A DNA stretch of 64,000 nucleotides from Coriolopsis trogii (GCA_020543525.1 JAHYIO010000042.1:434001-498000); one strand, 5' to 3'; positions 32,400-45,399 are shown, counted from the stretch's first letter. The notes: generated from the sequence alone by a model not told the origin. Program-made: numbers and translations.

Positions 32400-35300
32400 A
32401 TGAACTCGTATCCCCCTGAGCTGCTCGTGCAGCTAGCACCTGTTATGTTTGTAGCTGGACTGGACGTGCAACCACCTCAGACCCCGGCAAGTCCGGCACC
32501 CAACACGCCCACTACGCCTTCTACGCCGCACGCGCGACAAGACCCATTCCAAGTCCTCGCGTTGAGACTCAGAGATGCTCTCCTGTCGCAGCGGAAGGTT
32601 GCCATATGGCAGCCGGAGAAGGCAAAGACATTCCAGGTGGTGTTGGTGGACAAGGTGCGTACCCACCATCTCGAGCAGTCATGCTGGGTGTAACAACACC
32701 GCAGAACGTTGCATTTCCCCCTCGCAAAGTTCTCCGCCCAGAGGACCCACAGTATAGCACATCACACTCCCCGCTGTCTCCTTTGACCCCCTCCTCCCCA
32801 CTTCATCCTGATGGCCTCATCGCGCCGATTTGGATACGCAAACACACGACCCTCGTCCCTTCCGTATTTGTGGTGTTCATGCGCCTCTACGAGTCACCGC
32901 CACTCCAGCCGGGGCAAGACGAGAAGGAGAGAGAGGTGGAAGAACGCAAGAGAGACACGGAGCTCGCAGCGGAGATCGCGCAGAGGAAGAAGACTACCAA
33001 TGAGCGCAATATCAAGTTGACGGCGGTTCTCATAGCCAGTCGGCGTATGCTGGGTGCGTGCGTTTGGATCTCATCACCCTCGAGGGTCGCTCAAAGTCGG
33101 ACAGACGACCCCACACTCGATACCCGTCTCACCTTCATCCGGAGACAGAGTGGTCTGGATCCGCGTGCTGCCCTCTTTGTTTTGAGCCCGGTCTCACAAG
33201 CAGAGATTGGCGAGTTCGTCCGCAGGTGAGTGTCTCGAATATTGTCTTGTGCTTATACGAGATGCGAATGTCCCGCGAACAGTCTGCAAGACGCGTTGTA
33301 CGAGCCCGCGATAGAATACTATACCAATCACTCGAAACGCGTGCGGCGGAAGCGTAATCGGCATTCTCAAGCAAATACATATCCGATACCTCACACCCCC
33401 TTAGCGAGTGCAGGCGTAGCGCGACCGCTTCGCCCGGAAGGCTGGACGGTCCGCTATGAGTACAAGATGGCGTGTTTCGCCGAGTTCAGGAGTGAGGACC
33501 AGGTTGCGCTGAAGTGCGTGTCACGTTCTCGAAAATATGCTCGCACGTAGCGAATGTTCACCGTTGCGCAGGCACTATCAAGACGCATACTCTGCGCTAT
33601 CGATCATGTTTGGCTCGACTGCTATCCTCCCTCCTCGGACTAAGCGGTGGGCCGAAGCCAAGGTGCTTGCGGACTGCATCAACGTGAAGGTGGGGGACCT
33701 GCGAAATCTCCTGGACTCGAGCTCTAAGGCTGAATATATGCGCGCAGATCGTCAAGCTGTACCTCTACAACAATGAACATGCCCTCGCATTGTCGCATCA
33801 GAACAACCACATGCGTAAGTTTGCGGACTTCTCGCGTGGCTGGGGCATCGGCGAGGAGACGTTTGAGTTTTGGAGTTGGCTCGCACGACAGTAAGTGGTC
33901 TTCGCTCTATTATCCATATCTTGCTAACCCGTAATGTGTAGGCATCGTGTGTTCGCAGAACTGTTGGAGCAAGGCACCCGGAGTACACTCAAAATCCCAT
34001 CCGCATATCCCACACCACCACCTTCCGCGGCACTTCTGGCAGCGCAAGCCCTCGAAGCGTCGCAGATGGGCTTGGACGCCATGCGGGTGCTTGGCGTGAA
34101 CCCTTTCCAGGCATTGCAACACCCAGGGTTCTATTACTACATGGCTGCGAGGTGCACGGAAAGACGACGTCAGCGCTTCTTGGCCGCTCTAGAGGGCGAG
34201 GTATGCACGTTGATCCTCATAGCTACGGATGTCTACGAACCACTTTCTCGCACAGCTTGACAGCCATCTTGGCAGCTCGCCAGGATTCGTAAACGAGAAG
34301 AAGGTGGACCATCTGACGATTGTCCTAGAGGTCAGTCTCAGACACCCATGCTCGTACGTCCTCACTTACGTTTCCGACAGCTGTACACTCGTTCCTACGA
34401 ACTCTTCAAGAAGTGGAGTCCTCAGAGCAACCAGAACCCTGGACGCCTCACGCTTTGGATCGCGTACCGCATCGCGCAGACGTACTACGAGTCCGGCAAG
34501 TTCGACATGGCCGTACGGTATGAGCATGTTACCGGCTGTGCGATGCTGAATCGTTCTGAAATATGACAACAGATTCTTCGAACGCATTGCCAAAACATAT
34601 CGAAGGGAGAGCTGGGAGCCACTATTGCATCCCTTGCTCTCCCAGTGGTACAAGTGTGCGCAGCAGCTCGGGGACGTGGACTTGAGCGTACGCCTGCTCG
34701 TCGAGATGCTCAGCTACGGTACGAGATGCCCCTTGATGTCGTCCGTGCAAAATGGTACCACGAGTTGACAATTGTGTGTAGGCACTACTGCCTCAGCTGA
34801 GGATCCAGACGCACTACAAGATGACTTGCTCGCTGTACTGCAAGTAAGTTTAGCCAAGTTGATGAGCAACTCGGCGGATCTTTCTGACTGGATGTCAGAG
34901 CACCGTCTCGTCGGCCACGGATGAGCCGTTGGTGGTAGATCTCTCGGAATCCAAACCCCTCCGTATGTTCTCTTCTGCTTCACACTCGGCACTCTGTCTC
35001 CAGAGCTGATATTCTCCACTCAACACCTAGTCGAGACTAGCGTCGTCTTTTGGGAGCCCGAAGTCGACGTTGGCCAATCCGCGGCGTTTCAAGTTCAGCT
35101 CGCAGCTAGTCCCAACATATCATTGTCATCCATCCCCTTCACTTCTTTAGCGGTGCATTTCGATGCAGATGTGCCTCCCATTGTGGTTCGGCACGCTGAC
35201 GAGGACCCGGATGCGGAAGTACCACGCGTACAAATCATCAAACTAGGAGAAGCAGTGGCATCTCCCACCCCCGCTGAGTACCCGGAGGTCGAGGGTATTC

Positions 35301-37238
35301 TCCGGTGGGGTCCCGGGGCAACGATCGTGCTCGTAGGGAGTGTATCCTCTGACACTCCCAGAAATGTCTCGGTAAGTATCCTAGTTGCTTACGGGAGATT
35401 ACATTCGTACCCACTGTCATGCAGGTGTCCAAGGTTGTATTGACGATCAAGGAGCGCAGTTGGTGGATCGAGGTTCCCATTGTGCCCAATACTGCACACG
35501 TAGAACAGGCGCTGACCGCTTCGAGATGGCTCTGTAGCATCGAGCCGCCGCGCTTCGTACCGATTCGCAGAAAAGACCACTCCGGGGTACGCGTGCGGTA
35601 CAGGAGTCACCGCATCCAGGTCCGAGTCTCGCACAACGGCCCCGCGTACTTGGGTGAGGAGTTTCCGCTTGAGATCGACGTGACGAACGGGGACGACAGG
35701 GAGCTCGACGTTAGTATTGACGTTCTCTTGCAACCTACGGAGATCGACGAAGCCGGTATGTGTCACTTGGGATTCCCTTTCGTCGTGAAGCTAGGACTGC
35801 AGAGACTGACTCATGATTGCGATAACAGTCAACTACATTTCGATGGACGAACAGCGTTCCACAAGCCTGATCAAAGGCATCTCCTGCGGGTCCCTCGCTC
35901 CGGGAGTCAGCGTACTAAAGAAGCTCTACCTCAACAACACTGGAGCTCCTGGCGAGCGCGTTGTCGACATTTCTGTCCAATCGCAGTCCCATCTAGCCCC
36001 TTCTTCCACCACCACGGCTGCCCCGGCATCCCCCACCGCGACCTCCCCCACGTCTCCTCTTTCACCAGCTGCAGTTGAGCCAGCGAGCCCTAACGCGCCA
36101 CCCATCCTCGACCGAACGGAGACGCTGCGCACGATTACACTCAGCGCGATCGCGCCAATCAAGATCAGCCATTCGACAGTGTACAAGCGGCCGACGCGGC
36201 CCCAGCCTGGACTTGCTGACCTGCGCACGTTCGAGAGCGGGGAGCCGGATGAGGCAAGCGCGGTAGAGGCGGTCGTTACAAACACGATGACCGTCGACGC
36301 TCCGGGAGGGATTCTCATCGAGAGCGTGAGGTTGCATCGCAAGGACGAGGCGAGTGGTGACGCCGCCGCGAAGATCATAGGTTGCTCTGTCGACACGGAG
36401 GATTGGGACGGAGGTACGGATAGCGTGGGTTGGGCGTCAATCCAAGCTGTACTGATGATACCGTGCGCACAGAGTGGCTCGCAGGCGACGAATTGTGCGA
36501 CCGCTGTCTCATCAGCGTCGTCCCTGATGAAGAGAATCCTGACGACCCCATCCCGGGCCCAGGAGAGTACGAAGTGACATGGAGACGGTTCGTGGCTTAT
36601 CCTCTTTCATCCTCTGAAGGCTCAAACAATCCCAATTCTCCTCTGATAGAGTATTTGATGACGGCAGCCATGGCGCGCGAGCGACGTCGCGTTTCCCACT
36701 CCCGCCTCTCCGGCCGCCTTCCGATGGGCTCATCGCACTTCTCGACGCCCCGACAACTGCGCGCCTGCACGCGCCCATCCCTTTGCGGCTGACGGTTCGA
36801 AACAGGCACCCAACGCGCTCGGCGAGCGTGACGGTCCAGCTCGAGCCGGACCCAGTCGCGGACTCGTTCGTCGTCGCGGGGCTGAGGCACGGACGGCTCC
36901 CGATCTTGGTGCCAGGCGCGGAGGAACAGGTGACGTGGAACCTGATTCCGATCGAGTGCGGGCGGGTGCGCGTGCCGGTGGTCAAGGTGCTCGATCGGCG
37001 GAGCGCGATTCAGATTGGGCACGCGGGGCAGAGTCAGATGCAGAGTCCTGTCGCGCAGCAGGGAGTCGTTGGAGGCATGGCGGTGGGTGGGGAAGGCGGG
37101 CAGGTGGAGATTGGGGAGGAGGTGAGAGTGGTGGATGTGCGGTGGGAAGGGCGGGCTGAGCGACAAGATGTGGAGAGTGACGGAGACGAGACGCTGACGG
37201 CGAAAGGGCATGATGCGTTCGTTCTGGTGCTCCCTTAG
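32400..37238 (+). CDS. TRAPPC11-like (foie gras/gryzun domain) trafficking protein
   Basis: A long multi-exon gene starting MNSYPPELLVQLAPVMFVAG at 32400, a start I recall as typical of fungal TRAPPC11 homologues. The N-terminal third includes TRLTFIRRQSGLDPRAALFV and HYQDAYSALSIMFG. The middle is helical and repeat-like: FWSWLARQHRVFAELLE, LYTRSYELFKKWSPQ and AYRIAQTYYESGKFDMA, as in the foie gras region. The C-terminal half is beta-rich (WWIEVPIVPNTAHVEQAL, LPILVPGAEEQVTWNL), as in the gryzun domain. It ends at a TAG at 37236-37238. TRAPPC11 is a TRAPP III subunit that tethers vesicles at the ER-Golgi and in autophagy. The coding frame can be followed throughout, so this is the functional copy; a decayed duplicate lies at 53329-55102. 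Confidence 0.8.
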
Positions 37239-37449
37239 AGGGTGCGTAATACTTGTCGTCACCCTGTTGCTTCTCCATGTGAACCTTCCCCACATCCTCA
37301 ACGCCTCTCACTCGAAGTCGAAACGGATGGTTCTGCGATTATTACTATTCATACATAGTAGTGCATTTTCTGCGATCTTTTACTTCATCAACCCTCGAAA
37401 CGTTGCTGTAGTCGCTTGCGTCGCCCAGTGCGGCAATATGTTGAGGCAT

Positions 37450-37759
37450 TCACTGACCACAAGAGCACTTGTTCCCTGCTTTAGTGCAGGCGCACTCGCT
37501 GGACGTAGCATGGTCGCAACCACACTGGAACGAATACATGTTTCATATCGACCTGAAGATGACTTTTGTGACACAGTACTCACAGTGTTCTGCGAAGCAG
37601 AGTTGTTAGTACAGTTTTGACAGTTGCATTTGCCCTTGGGGCAGGCGCACCCGGTGCCGCTGGGGCCACAGGCTCTGTTAAGGGGTCAGTTGCAGTCCGG
37701 GCGACCAGAATGTGCAGAGCTCACCCGCAGTTGTTTTGGCAGGTGCAAGTATCGACCAT
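37450..37759 (-). CDS. Metallothionein, Cys-rich, three exons
   Basis: Too short for simple ORF searches. Exons 37759-37725, 37674-37584 and 37524-37450 join in frame (phases 2 and 0) to 66 codons plus TGA. The protein starts MVDTCTCQNNC, continues through TGCACPKGKCNCQNC, and ends CGCDHATSSECAC then NKCSCGQ. It has 15 Cys, nearly all in CxC or CxxxC spacing, and no aromatic residues, which is diagnostic of metallothioneins. These bind Cu(I), Zn or Cd in the cytosol and buffer metal stress. The two Cys-rich blocks suggest two metal clusters. It is convergent with TRAPPC11 (212 bases apart). A TATA box lies about 65 bases upstream. Confidence 0.9.
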
Positions 37760-37824
37760 GTTGATTATGAAGTAGAATGGTGGTAAGACGACTCAGTTTG
37801 GGGTCCACTCAGCGGAAGGGAGCC

Positions 37825-37833
37825 GATATATAT
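37825..37833 (-). promoter_or_regulatory. TATA box of the metallothionein gene
   Basis: CATATATATC on the minus strand, about 65 bases before the start at 37759. Between the two, at about 37809-37818, the minus strand reads CTTCCGCTGA, which fits the copper-responsive ACE1-type consensus HTHNNGCTGD. A single site downstream of the TATA box is weak evidence for copper control. Confidence 0.5.
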
Positions 37834-38516
37834 GTGGGTGTGCACGGCTATGACGTCGACAGGGGGTAAGTTCCAGCCGCGTCTGCCAAGCACACCACGA
37901 TTCCTGATCGTCCCGAGTCATTCCTCCATGTGGAAGGCTCAGCCTCGCTGCGGATGGACCATACTACGCTATACCAACTGGTGGAGTTCTAGCAGGCACT
38001 CGTCTTCGGTCGACGGTACGTGTGCCATCCAGGTATTGGCGTCTATGCTACCATAACGGGAATGCAGGACCGAGATGCCCGACTCAGTCCAACGGGAGAC
38101 ACAAGTCCGTCACCGTCATTCAGTATCCATGTCCAGCACCTATGAAGCAGGCTCAGAGACTATACTAGTTTTTAACGCCACTGTATTGAGGGAAGAGAGC
38201 ACGAGGAAATCCGGCAAGCTGATTCGGCTGTAGGTGTGAACGGACGAGAATGAGACTTCGGGCCGTATGGATGATATCGTACAGGTGCGTATGTGTATGG
38301 AGACGGTACAACGTATCTATAACTGAGCAAGTCCGTATGTATATATGGCTGACCCAATTCGAGGAATGTGAGTTTCGCTGAAGAGTCAAAGGCACAAAAG
38401 ACAGCATGTTCGTCCATTGGCAGGGAGCGCGAGGAGGGGCCTCACTTTCGCACAGTGTTTCTACGCGTACGGGTTGTCCTTCGTAGTGGGACCTTCGACT
38501 CCCCTGCACGCGGTCG
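37834..38516. other. Intergenic, metallothionein promoter and FunK1-C 3' end
   Basis: No coding exon was seen. It probably contains the metallothionein upstream control region and the FunK1-C 3' UTR. Confidence 0.45.
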
Positions 38517-41177
38517 TTATCTGTTATCATACTGAAGACAGACTTGCGCTCGGGTAGGGGTGTCGGGATCTTCACAAGGACGTACCGTGCCAGTTCCCGC
38601 ACGAGGTGTAAGCCCTCCTTCGGTGACAGAATGTGCTCCATGATGCGTAGGGGTGGGACTCCTTCGAGTCGGCGTCATGGGCAGATCACGAGGAATGTTC
38701 TGTACGGAGCTTCCACCATGGCGACTCCGTTTCGAGGACGACGGCGCGGGCTCATCGCGAGCTCGTTTGCGGGTCGAGTGAACTGGAGCAAAAAGATTGG
38801 GACGATGTGGGAGGCCTTGTGGAAGTTCCATGTCCGGCCCTTTGTCGTTCTTCGGCCATCCCGCCCTGAGCATGTAGTGCTCAATCATCGCGAGCGCGGC
38901 TTCGTGAGTCGAAAGACTAGCAGCCTTCTTCACATCTTCTTCATTCGTGGTTGGACAAATGTCTCGTTTTGCAGGAATTTCCCCGCTGGGCACGTCTCGG
39001 TTCACCAACCGGAGTAGTTCCCGCAATTCGTTCTGGTCTTCTTCGCGCGGACTCGGGCGCGACCGCCTCTTGTTCCTGCTCATGTCAGATTTACAGCTGT
39101 AATACGCTCTGAACCTGTCGAGAAAGTCCTCAACGATCGCATTTATCGGGTGACGATACGCCCGCTCGGGACTGTCAGCTGCGTGTGATCGATAGAATTG
39201 AAGCCTCAAAACCTCGTTGCCGTTATACGTATGGACCAAGATCCTGCCATATCGCATAGCGCTACTCTTTGTAAGCCCGCAGCGGTGGCCTTGCGCAGTA
39301 TACGTGTACCCGTCAAAATAGTTGGCGAGAAATTGGCTGACAACGTGGCTCTTGAGGTTATGAGGGAGGAAGCGGACGGCGTAATAGAGGAGAACATGGA
39401 AGCAGGACTCGATCTCGTCCTCGATGGTGATCTCCCAGGCGGGATCGTTGAGCGCATGGACTGACATAAACTGCCATGTTCCCTGCCAAACAACCGCGTG
39501 AGTTCGAAGGCTGCAGATGTAGAAAGGGTCAGAATGCACTCACGGTTTGATTAGGCTGGCGTTGAATGGGAGGGGTATCACCAGTTCGGACTTGCTTCGA
39601 GAGTTCCCAATCATTCAACAAACCAAACCACTTTCCATTGTCCTTGTACAGGAGAATGTTGCCGGAGCTGATGTCACCATGTATGATGCCCAGCTGTTTG
39701 TAAGCCTGGGAGTGAGCTGCGGATTGTGAGTCATGATGTAGAAGGGAAACAAAGGGTGCGAACATACCATACAACACACACCAGATAGCCTTGATGAGCA
39801 GGAGTCCTCGATCGAACTCGGAGAGGGATTTGCCGACCTCTTTGACGACCAGTCGATAGTGCCGGTGTTTCCTCAGATGGCAAGGGGGCGTCGGTTGATC
39901 CTGGGGCGAAACATCCTGCCAAACGTCCTGCGACTTCGTGACTTGGTCGGGGAGGTCTCCGTGGCACAGGAGTGTGGGGACGAATGGTATCTTTTTCCCA
40001 TTGAGTCTGGACAGGACGGATCCCTCCTGCTCGAGACCCGGATGGTCGACACGCCAAGCGTCCTTCATGTAGGAGAGGTCGCCCAACTCGTCCTTCTCAT
40101 CGAAAGCGACAGCAACGTAACCACGAGTGCCGCGACAAGCTATACCAGGTGCCTGGAAGTGTGGTTTGCCAACGAGAAACGTCTTGACGTCGACTCTCAT
40201 GCGGCTGGGATGTTCAGGGTCGGGCCTTTCCTCGTGCACCTCGAGCTTCCACCATGGCCAACACTCGTCAAGCGATTCGTTGAACATCTGTTGCACGTAA
40301 TCCTCAGGATCCTCTTCGGCCTTCTTCCGCCCGAAAGCGACCATGCGCTGACCAAGGGCACTCTTCGCCTCGATGCGCTCCGCCGTGTTGTCGAACCCGC
40401 GGTTTTCGTCGCCCAGCCCGCCGTACCGCTGGAGAAACTCGGTGAGCAGCTCGCCCTCTGACCTGTAGTCGAACTTCGCGGTGACGAAGGCCCCGGATCG
40501 GTCGAATCGTAGGACGCGCGCCGTGTGGCCGAGGAAGAGCACCATGTATTGGCACGTGCGATGTTGATGCCTGAAAACGAGCTCGGCGTAGGAATAAATC
40601 CGGCGGAGAGTGCATTTGCGGTTGAAAGAGGATGGTTCATTCTCCTTGTCGCCGTCATCAAAAGGATCATAGTTCGTCTGCTTCGCCGTGCACACGATGG
40701 GAATCTCAACTCGTGACCAATTGTTGCGTCGATTGTGAGTCTCTTCTTTGTCCTCGCTGCCTTCGTCGTCTAGAGGTGGTAGTGTCGTGCGGTACATACC
40801 ACAGTCGAATACTTGTTCGTTTTCGTACGCAGGGACAGCTTTGTAGGGGGTCGCAACCAACTGGTGGTTAGAGAAGAGCCCCGAGTCGTTGAGGGTATTG
40901 ACCTACATGCAAATCGTCAAGCTAGTGACAAATAAAAAGGGCCTCTTGAGCCACTCACAATCCAGGTATACATGGAGTGTTCGCTAGCGAACTCTGGGAC
41001 TTCACGGAAGGCGTTGACATACGACTTCTTAGCCTGCGACTTTGGGAAGAAAGCGTCCATGAAGTCACGGAAGTCGAGGATGTTGTATTTGTCGGCCATA
41101 ATGTTACGTAGTTCTCCACGAGCCTCTGCGAGAATCAGAGGGCGAGTGAAGTGACGAGCAGTGGTGGTTCGGGCCAA
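38517..41177 (-). CDS. FunK1 fungal-type protein kinase, copy C (HGD variant)
   Basis: Four exons: 41177-40959, 40902-39768, 39716-39544 and 39482-38517. They total 830 codons, intron phases 0, 1, 0. Features: LVATPYKAVPAYEN, the IYSYAELVF helix, [55 protein letters not shown]. The catalytic loop has Gly where all other copies have Arg (codon at 39676-39678). The Asp is kept, so catalysis is still possible, but regulation through the HRD arginine would be changed. The C-terminal tail is long, with KRARDEPAPSSSKRSRHGG and several TP/SP sites (LPMTPTRRSPTPTHH), possible proline-directed phosphorylation sites. It groups with A and B. All exons are intact. Confidence 0.9.
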
Positions 41178-41863
41178 CCTGCACGAGAGGCTAGCGCTCG
41201 TCTGGCAAGCATATCAGTTCGTTTCCCACGCGTGCGTAGACAACGACTCCGGCTTCCCTCCCATCTTCCGACATCACATAAGTACATCATGATACATATG
41301 AGTTAAGTAAATGCAATGCGTCTTATGTGCATAGACCCAACGGGGAATTTGGAGCTTCGTGTGCTAGGTGCTAGGCTATGCACCGCGACTGGTTATGTGG
41401 AGCCTGAGGCTCTCGCGTGCGCAGAGTCGTTCTTGTGCACGTCGCTGTCGTCTTCCAGGAAACTGTCGATCATATCAATACTGTTTTTGACTTCTAATGA
41501 ATTGATCCCTCGAAGCGAGTGTTAACACCATGCATCTCCTATGGGAGATATGACAAGCTCTTGAGAAGCACGACTCGGAGTCACTGCGACGTCGAGGAAC
41601 AAACACTACTTTGCTCGCTGATGATATGTACATGTAAAAATAACGTATGATACTGTCCAAGAGCAATTGAATGAAAGATATGTCACGGATAGGCCGCGTG
41701 ACAGCTGCCAAGTACGAGATTCGCAATCTGAGCAGCGACGAAAACTGTGACAATTTATGTATGCATAGAACGGGGGATATGTCGCTGCCAAATGAAGGGA
41801 GTGGAAGGGAGATTAGAAGAAATGTTTATTAGAGGATCGTGGTGCGCAATGGGCCGGAAATCG
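41178..41863. other. Intergenic between FunK1-C and FunK1-D
   Basis: Both flanking kinases are on the minus strand, so this holds the FunK1-C promoter and the FunK1-D 3' UTR. Nothing else was recognised. Confidence 0.45.
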
Positions 41864-44613
41864 CTAGCACTTCCGTCGCTTTGTAGGCGTGTCAGGCTCT
41901 GCGAAGTCGGTAAACTTGCGCTTCATGCTGGCTCGCGATGGTGACCTAGCACGCGCAGGATTGAAACCTGCAGCTGTTTGTTTATCTTGATCCTCGTTGT
42001 CCGAGCGGTTCGTTCGCTGGTAGAGCAAGGCACTTTCGTAAGCGCTGTCGATCTCCGAGTCCGTAGTTACCGTAGTTAGATCCTCGGACACGTCCGCACA
42101 CACAAGACGAGAGTCCTTGGGCTTCTGCTCTCTTGTCTTGTCCCCCACAGGAAGCTCTTGTTGGAGGTACCAGAAGAAAACCTGTATCATCCCCGTATGA
42201 GTAGTGAGCATCGACGCCAGTCTACTTCTCTCCTTCTCATCGAATTTTATGTTGACCGGTGGAGGGAGAGCGGCATCACCGAACGCCTTGATATCAAACT
42301 TAAGAGCGGAATCGATCACCGTTTTCTTCTTCGCACCAGAGTATTTCTTTTCAGAAGGCAGTTGTTGAGCATTGTATCCAACGGTGTAGTGGGCGTTGAA
42401 CCAGGATAGGAGGGTGCCAATTAGAGTGTTGATGGGATGGTCAAAGCATGGAGAAGGGGGAAGGGGAGTCACAGGACACCTGGGAGGAGCACGTTCCGGA
42501 CCGTCGCGATCTGCAGGGGAGGCGGAGTTGGGAGCCTTGCAACTTGGGGCAGAAGCATCCGGATCCTCGGCTTTGTCCACGGGAGGGCAGGAAAACCGTA
42601 GAGTCTCGCGAAGAGGGTCGTTGGCGCAGCCTTCATTATATAGCCAGAGGGATATCTCCCCACTGCGCATGACTTCTAGCTTGTAACTACCGCAGCGATC
42701 TCCGGACTCGCTGGGGGTTGATCCATAGAAGTAGTCATGCAGGAACCTGCCTATAGACTGCTTGTCGAGGTTGTGTCGGAGGAAACGAACAGCGTAGTAG
42801 ATGAGGACATGGAACACAGACTCCAATTCGTCGGGAATGACAATGACTCTCCCGGGATCGTTCAAGATGTTGGCGGATAGAAATGCCCAGGTGCCCTGGA
42901 GCGACAGCGAAGCGTTAGAATAATGACACTACTCAGAATCAGGAGGCTTCGATAGCTCACGGTGCGTTCTGGTTGCCTGGGAACCAGGTTGGCCTTGTTG
43001 TTCTTTGATAGCTCCCAGTCAGTGAGCATGCCACACCAAATGTTTTGTGCGTTCAAGTAGAGAAGGATGTTGCCCGCGCTGATGTCGCGATGTATGTAGC
43101 CGGCCTTGAACGCCTCCTCGTGTGCTGGCGATAGATGCGTGAGTAAACGCAAGAACAACAGAAATTCGACGCTACGCACCAATCAGACAGTGCAGCAGTG
43201 CCATAACAAGTTCACCGCTATCTGAGAACTCCGATAGTGGCTTGCCAACCTCTTCAACGACCATGCGATAGTGCTGATGGGTTTTGAGGGGCGAAGGACG
43301 TCCTTTGACGAGATCTTGCCACTTTGTTGAGGCAAGCGTCTTCTGGTCTGCAATGTCACCGTGGCATACGAGCGTCGGGATGTAGAGAACACCCGCTTCA
43401 TTCAATACCTTCAGGGTGTCACCTTCCTTCATGATCCCGTTGTGCAGCACACACCATGCGTCCTTCATGTACCCAGTCGCGCCAACCGTCTCATCGTCGT
43501 TCACGGCCAGAGCAACATAGCCACGTGTGCCATGTTCCCTCACCCCCGGAGCTGTGAAGTGCGGCTCACCGACGACAAAGTAGCAGGCCTTACTGCCGTT
43601 TGACTCGTCACAGACCTTGATCTTCCACTCCGGCTTTCCCTCCATTGTCTCGACCAAGAAACGAGTGATATGAGAGTCGCTATTTGACTCTTTGAGCTTC
43701 TGTAGCCTCACGCCGACCTCGTTGGCAAGCTTCGTGTTGGGAAGAACGCGCTTGACTGTCGCATCGTGTCCGCGGGCTTCGGGGCTCATCTGCGAGTAGT
43801 GCCAGAAGAAGTTCTGGAGAATGGCCTGTCCATGGTCTTGCCCGTACCCGAAGCGTTTCGTAGCGAAGACACCTGAATGGTCGACGCGAACCAGTCGCGC
43901 GTACTTCGCAAAGAACATGATCATGAACTGGTGTGTACGATGCTGGAGCTTGAAGACGAGTTCCGCATATGAGAGCAGCTGGCCAAGATGTGCCTTGCGA
44001 CGGATGGCTTCCGGCTCACCATTCTTGGAGATGTTGCAGAAGGGGTCGTAAGAGGTACGGCTCTTGCACTCGATGACGATCTCCATTGAGGACCAGTCGG
44101 GATCAGCGACAGTCCGTGTTGAACCTTTTTTGTCCTTCTTCTCGCGTACAGGGGGGCGGCGGTCCGCGGGGTACATGCCCAGGTCGGGAGCGAGGAGCGA
44201 GGTAGCAGCCTTGTCCCCTTGATGCGGTGTCGCAACAAAGAAGAAACGGGGGCACGCGTCAGCTGCGTTCAGCGCCGTCGGCTGGTTACGTCGTTGAGCG
44301 TTAGACAAAGGTATAGCACGACCGTAGAACTCACAAACTCGATATACATGTCCTTTTCTACGACAAGTTCCTCGAGCGCAAGCTTCGGGGTAGAGGGAGG
44401 CATGTCCCCGACCTCCGGAAGAAACGCCTCCATGAACGACTCGGGGCTGATGATAGCGATATTCCCGTTCATTTCTTTCACCAGCGCTCCCTCGTTCTCG
44501 TCGCGAGTTGGCTTGAAATCTGGGTCAGAAGAGGAGATGAATGTCGAGAAGGATGACAGGAGGTAACCGTTGCGGCAGACTTGGATTTGAAGAATGGAAA
44601 GGAAACTAAACAT
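41864..44613 (-). CDS. FunK1 fungal-type protein kinase, copy D
   Basis: Exons 44613-44335, 44281-43180, 43124-42961 and 42895-41864 give 858 codons. The start is uncertain. The ATG at 44613 lies inside a GTATGT that matches the donor of a 5' UTR intron in copies E and F, so the true start could be a later Met. Subfamily II marks: FFVATPHQGDK, LLAPDLGMYP, IVIECKSRTSYDPF and GTWAFLSANILND. Motifs: YMKDAWCVLH (likely ATP Lys), HRDISAGN, MLTDWELSK. The loop before GTRGYVA reads VREHGT, while other copies have RG before GT. There is a Pro/Ser/Asp-rich insert at about 42420-42590 in the C-lobe, and the tail ends TPTKRRKC after a KRKFTDFAEPD segment. Confidence 0.85.
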
Positions 44614-45399
44614 ACCTCGAGTGCCGTTCAATGGCCTGACACGGAAACCTGATCCAAATCGATAGTGCAGTTGTGAAATATGGTAGGCTGTATGCGGAAG
44701 GCCCGGAGATTCAAGGCTCAGCGACTGAATGAGCGGAAAGGGTGGTGGTGGCGCAAGAGACTCGGAGACGACTAGCCTGAGCGCTGAACTCGCACTTGGT
44801 TTGACCGGCCCGGCAGTCCGTGTGTCCGCAAAAAGCCACTTTCCTTCTCCCTTCGTACCAGTCTTACAACATCATATTGCGGTGTAACAAAAGGACATCG
44901 GACAAAACATGCGATGGCCATATTATATACACAATCACTGCTGTCCCAGTGTGGACGGAATGATTCAGACTGGCTTGCCATCGCGTGCCTCACAGTCACT
45001 ACCAGTATGCCGCAAAACACGACTGCCAGTTATGGCTCAGGCCCCGTACAAAGTCGGTGCTTGGTAGCATCATGTTACCCGTAGAGCTTACTCAGGATCA
45101 CTCTATAGACATTGACTGCGCCTCGCCACAGGCTGAGAGCAAGTCAAACATGTCGTGGTCCTCGTAACGAACGAATGATGCCTGGACAGATTGTAGCATC
45201 GTCCATGTACATCACAAGAACATATCAGCAATGCAGTAATATACACACGCGATATACGGAGGATAGTATGGCCAAGTGAAACATGGATATGGTACAACAA
45301 GCCAAGTAGACAAGCCTAAATAGATGGCAGCGTTACCCAGTGTGCGTGCCGCCCTGAGACTTGCTGAGTCGTTGAGCAAGCACTACAGTCCTCCAGACG
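44614..45399. other. Upstream region of FunK1-D, with subfamily II element
   Basis: Contains CTCGAG followed by GTATGTT (minus strand, about 44605-44620). A block at about 44672-44700 reads TTGTGAAATATGGTAGGCTG on the plus strand, then TATGCGGAAGG, and is related to blocks upstream of E (about 49590-49612) and F (58403-58430). The rest, to the FunK1-E stop, is unassigned. Confidence 0.5.

Noticed and set aside
36597..37301. Minus-strand open frames over the end of the TRAPPC11-like gene
   Set aside because: They lie over the beta-rich C-terminal exon of TRAPPC11 and show no motif; the TRAPPC11 frame is continuous and ends just before the metallothionein.
38517..41177. FunK1-C as a dead pseudokinase
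   Set aside because: Only the HRD Arg is changed; the catalytic Asp, the Asn, the metal-binding Asp and the likely ATP Lys are all present and the exons are intact.
44614..44631. Extension of FunK1-D upstream with a TTG-initiated MNGTR segment
   Set aside because: There is no ATG there; the CGAG/GTATGT junction matches a 5' UTR intron donor in E and F, so it is more likely untranslated.
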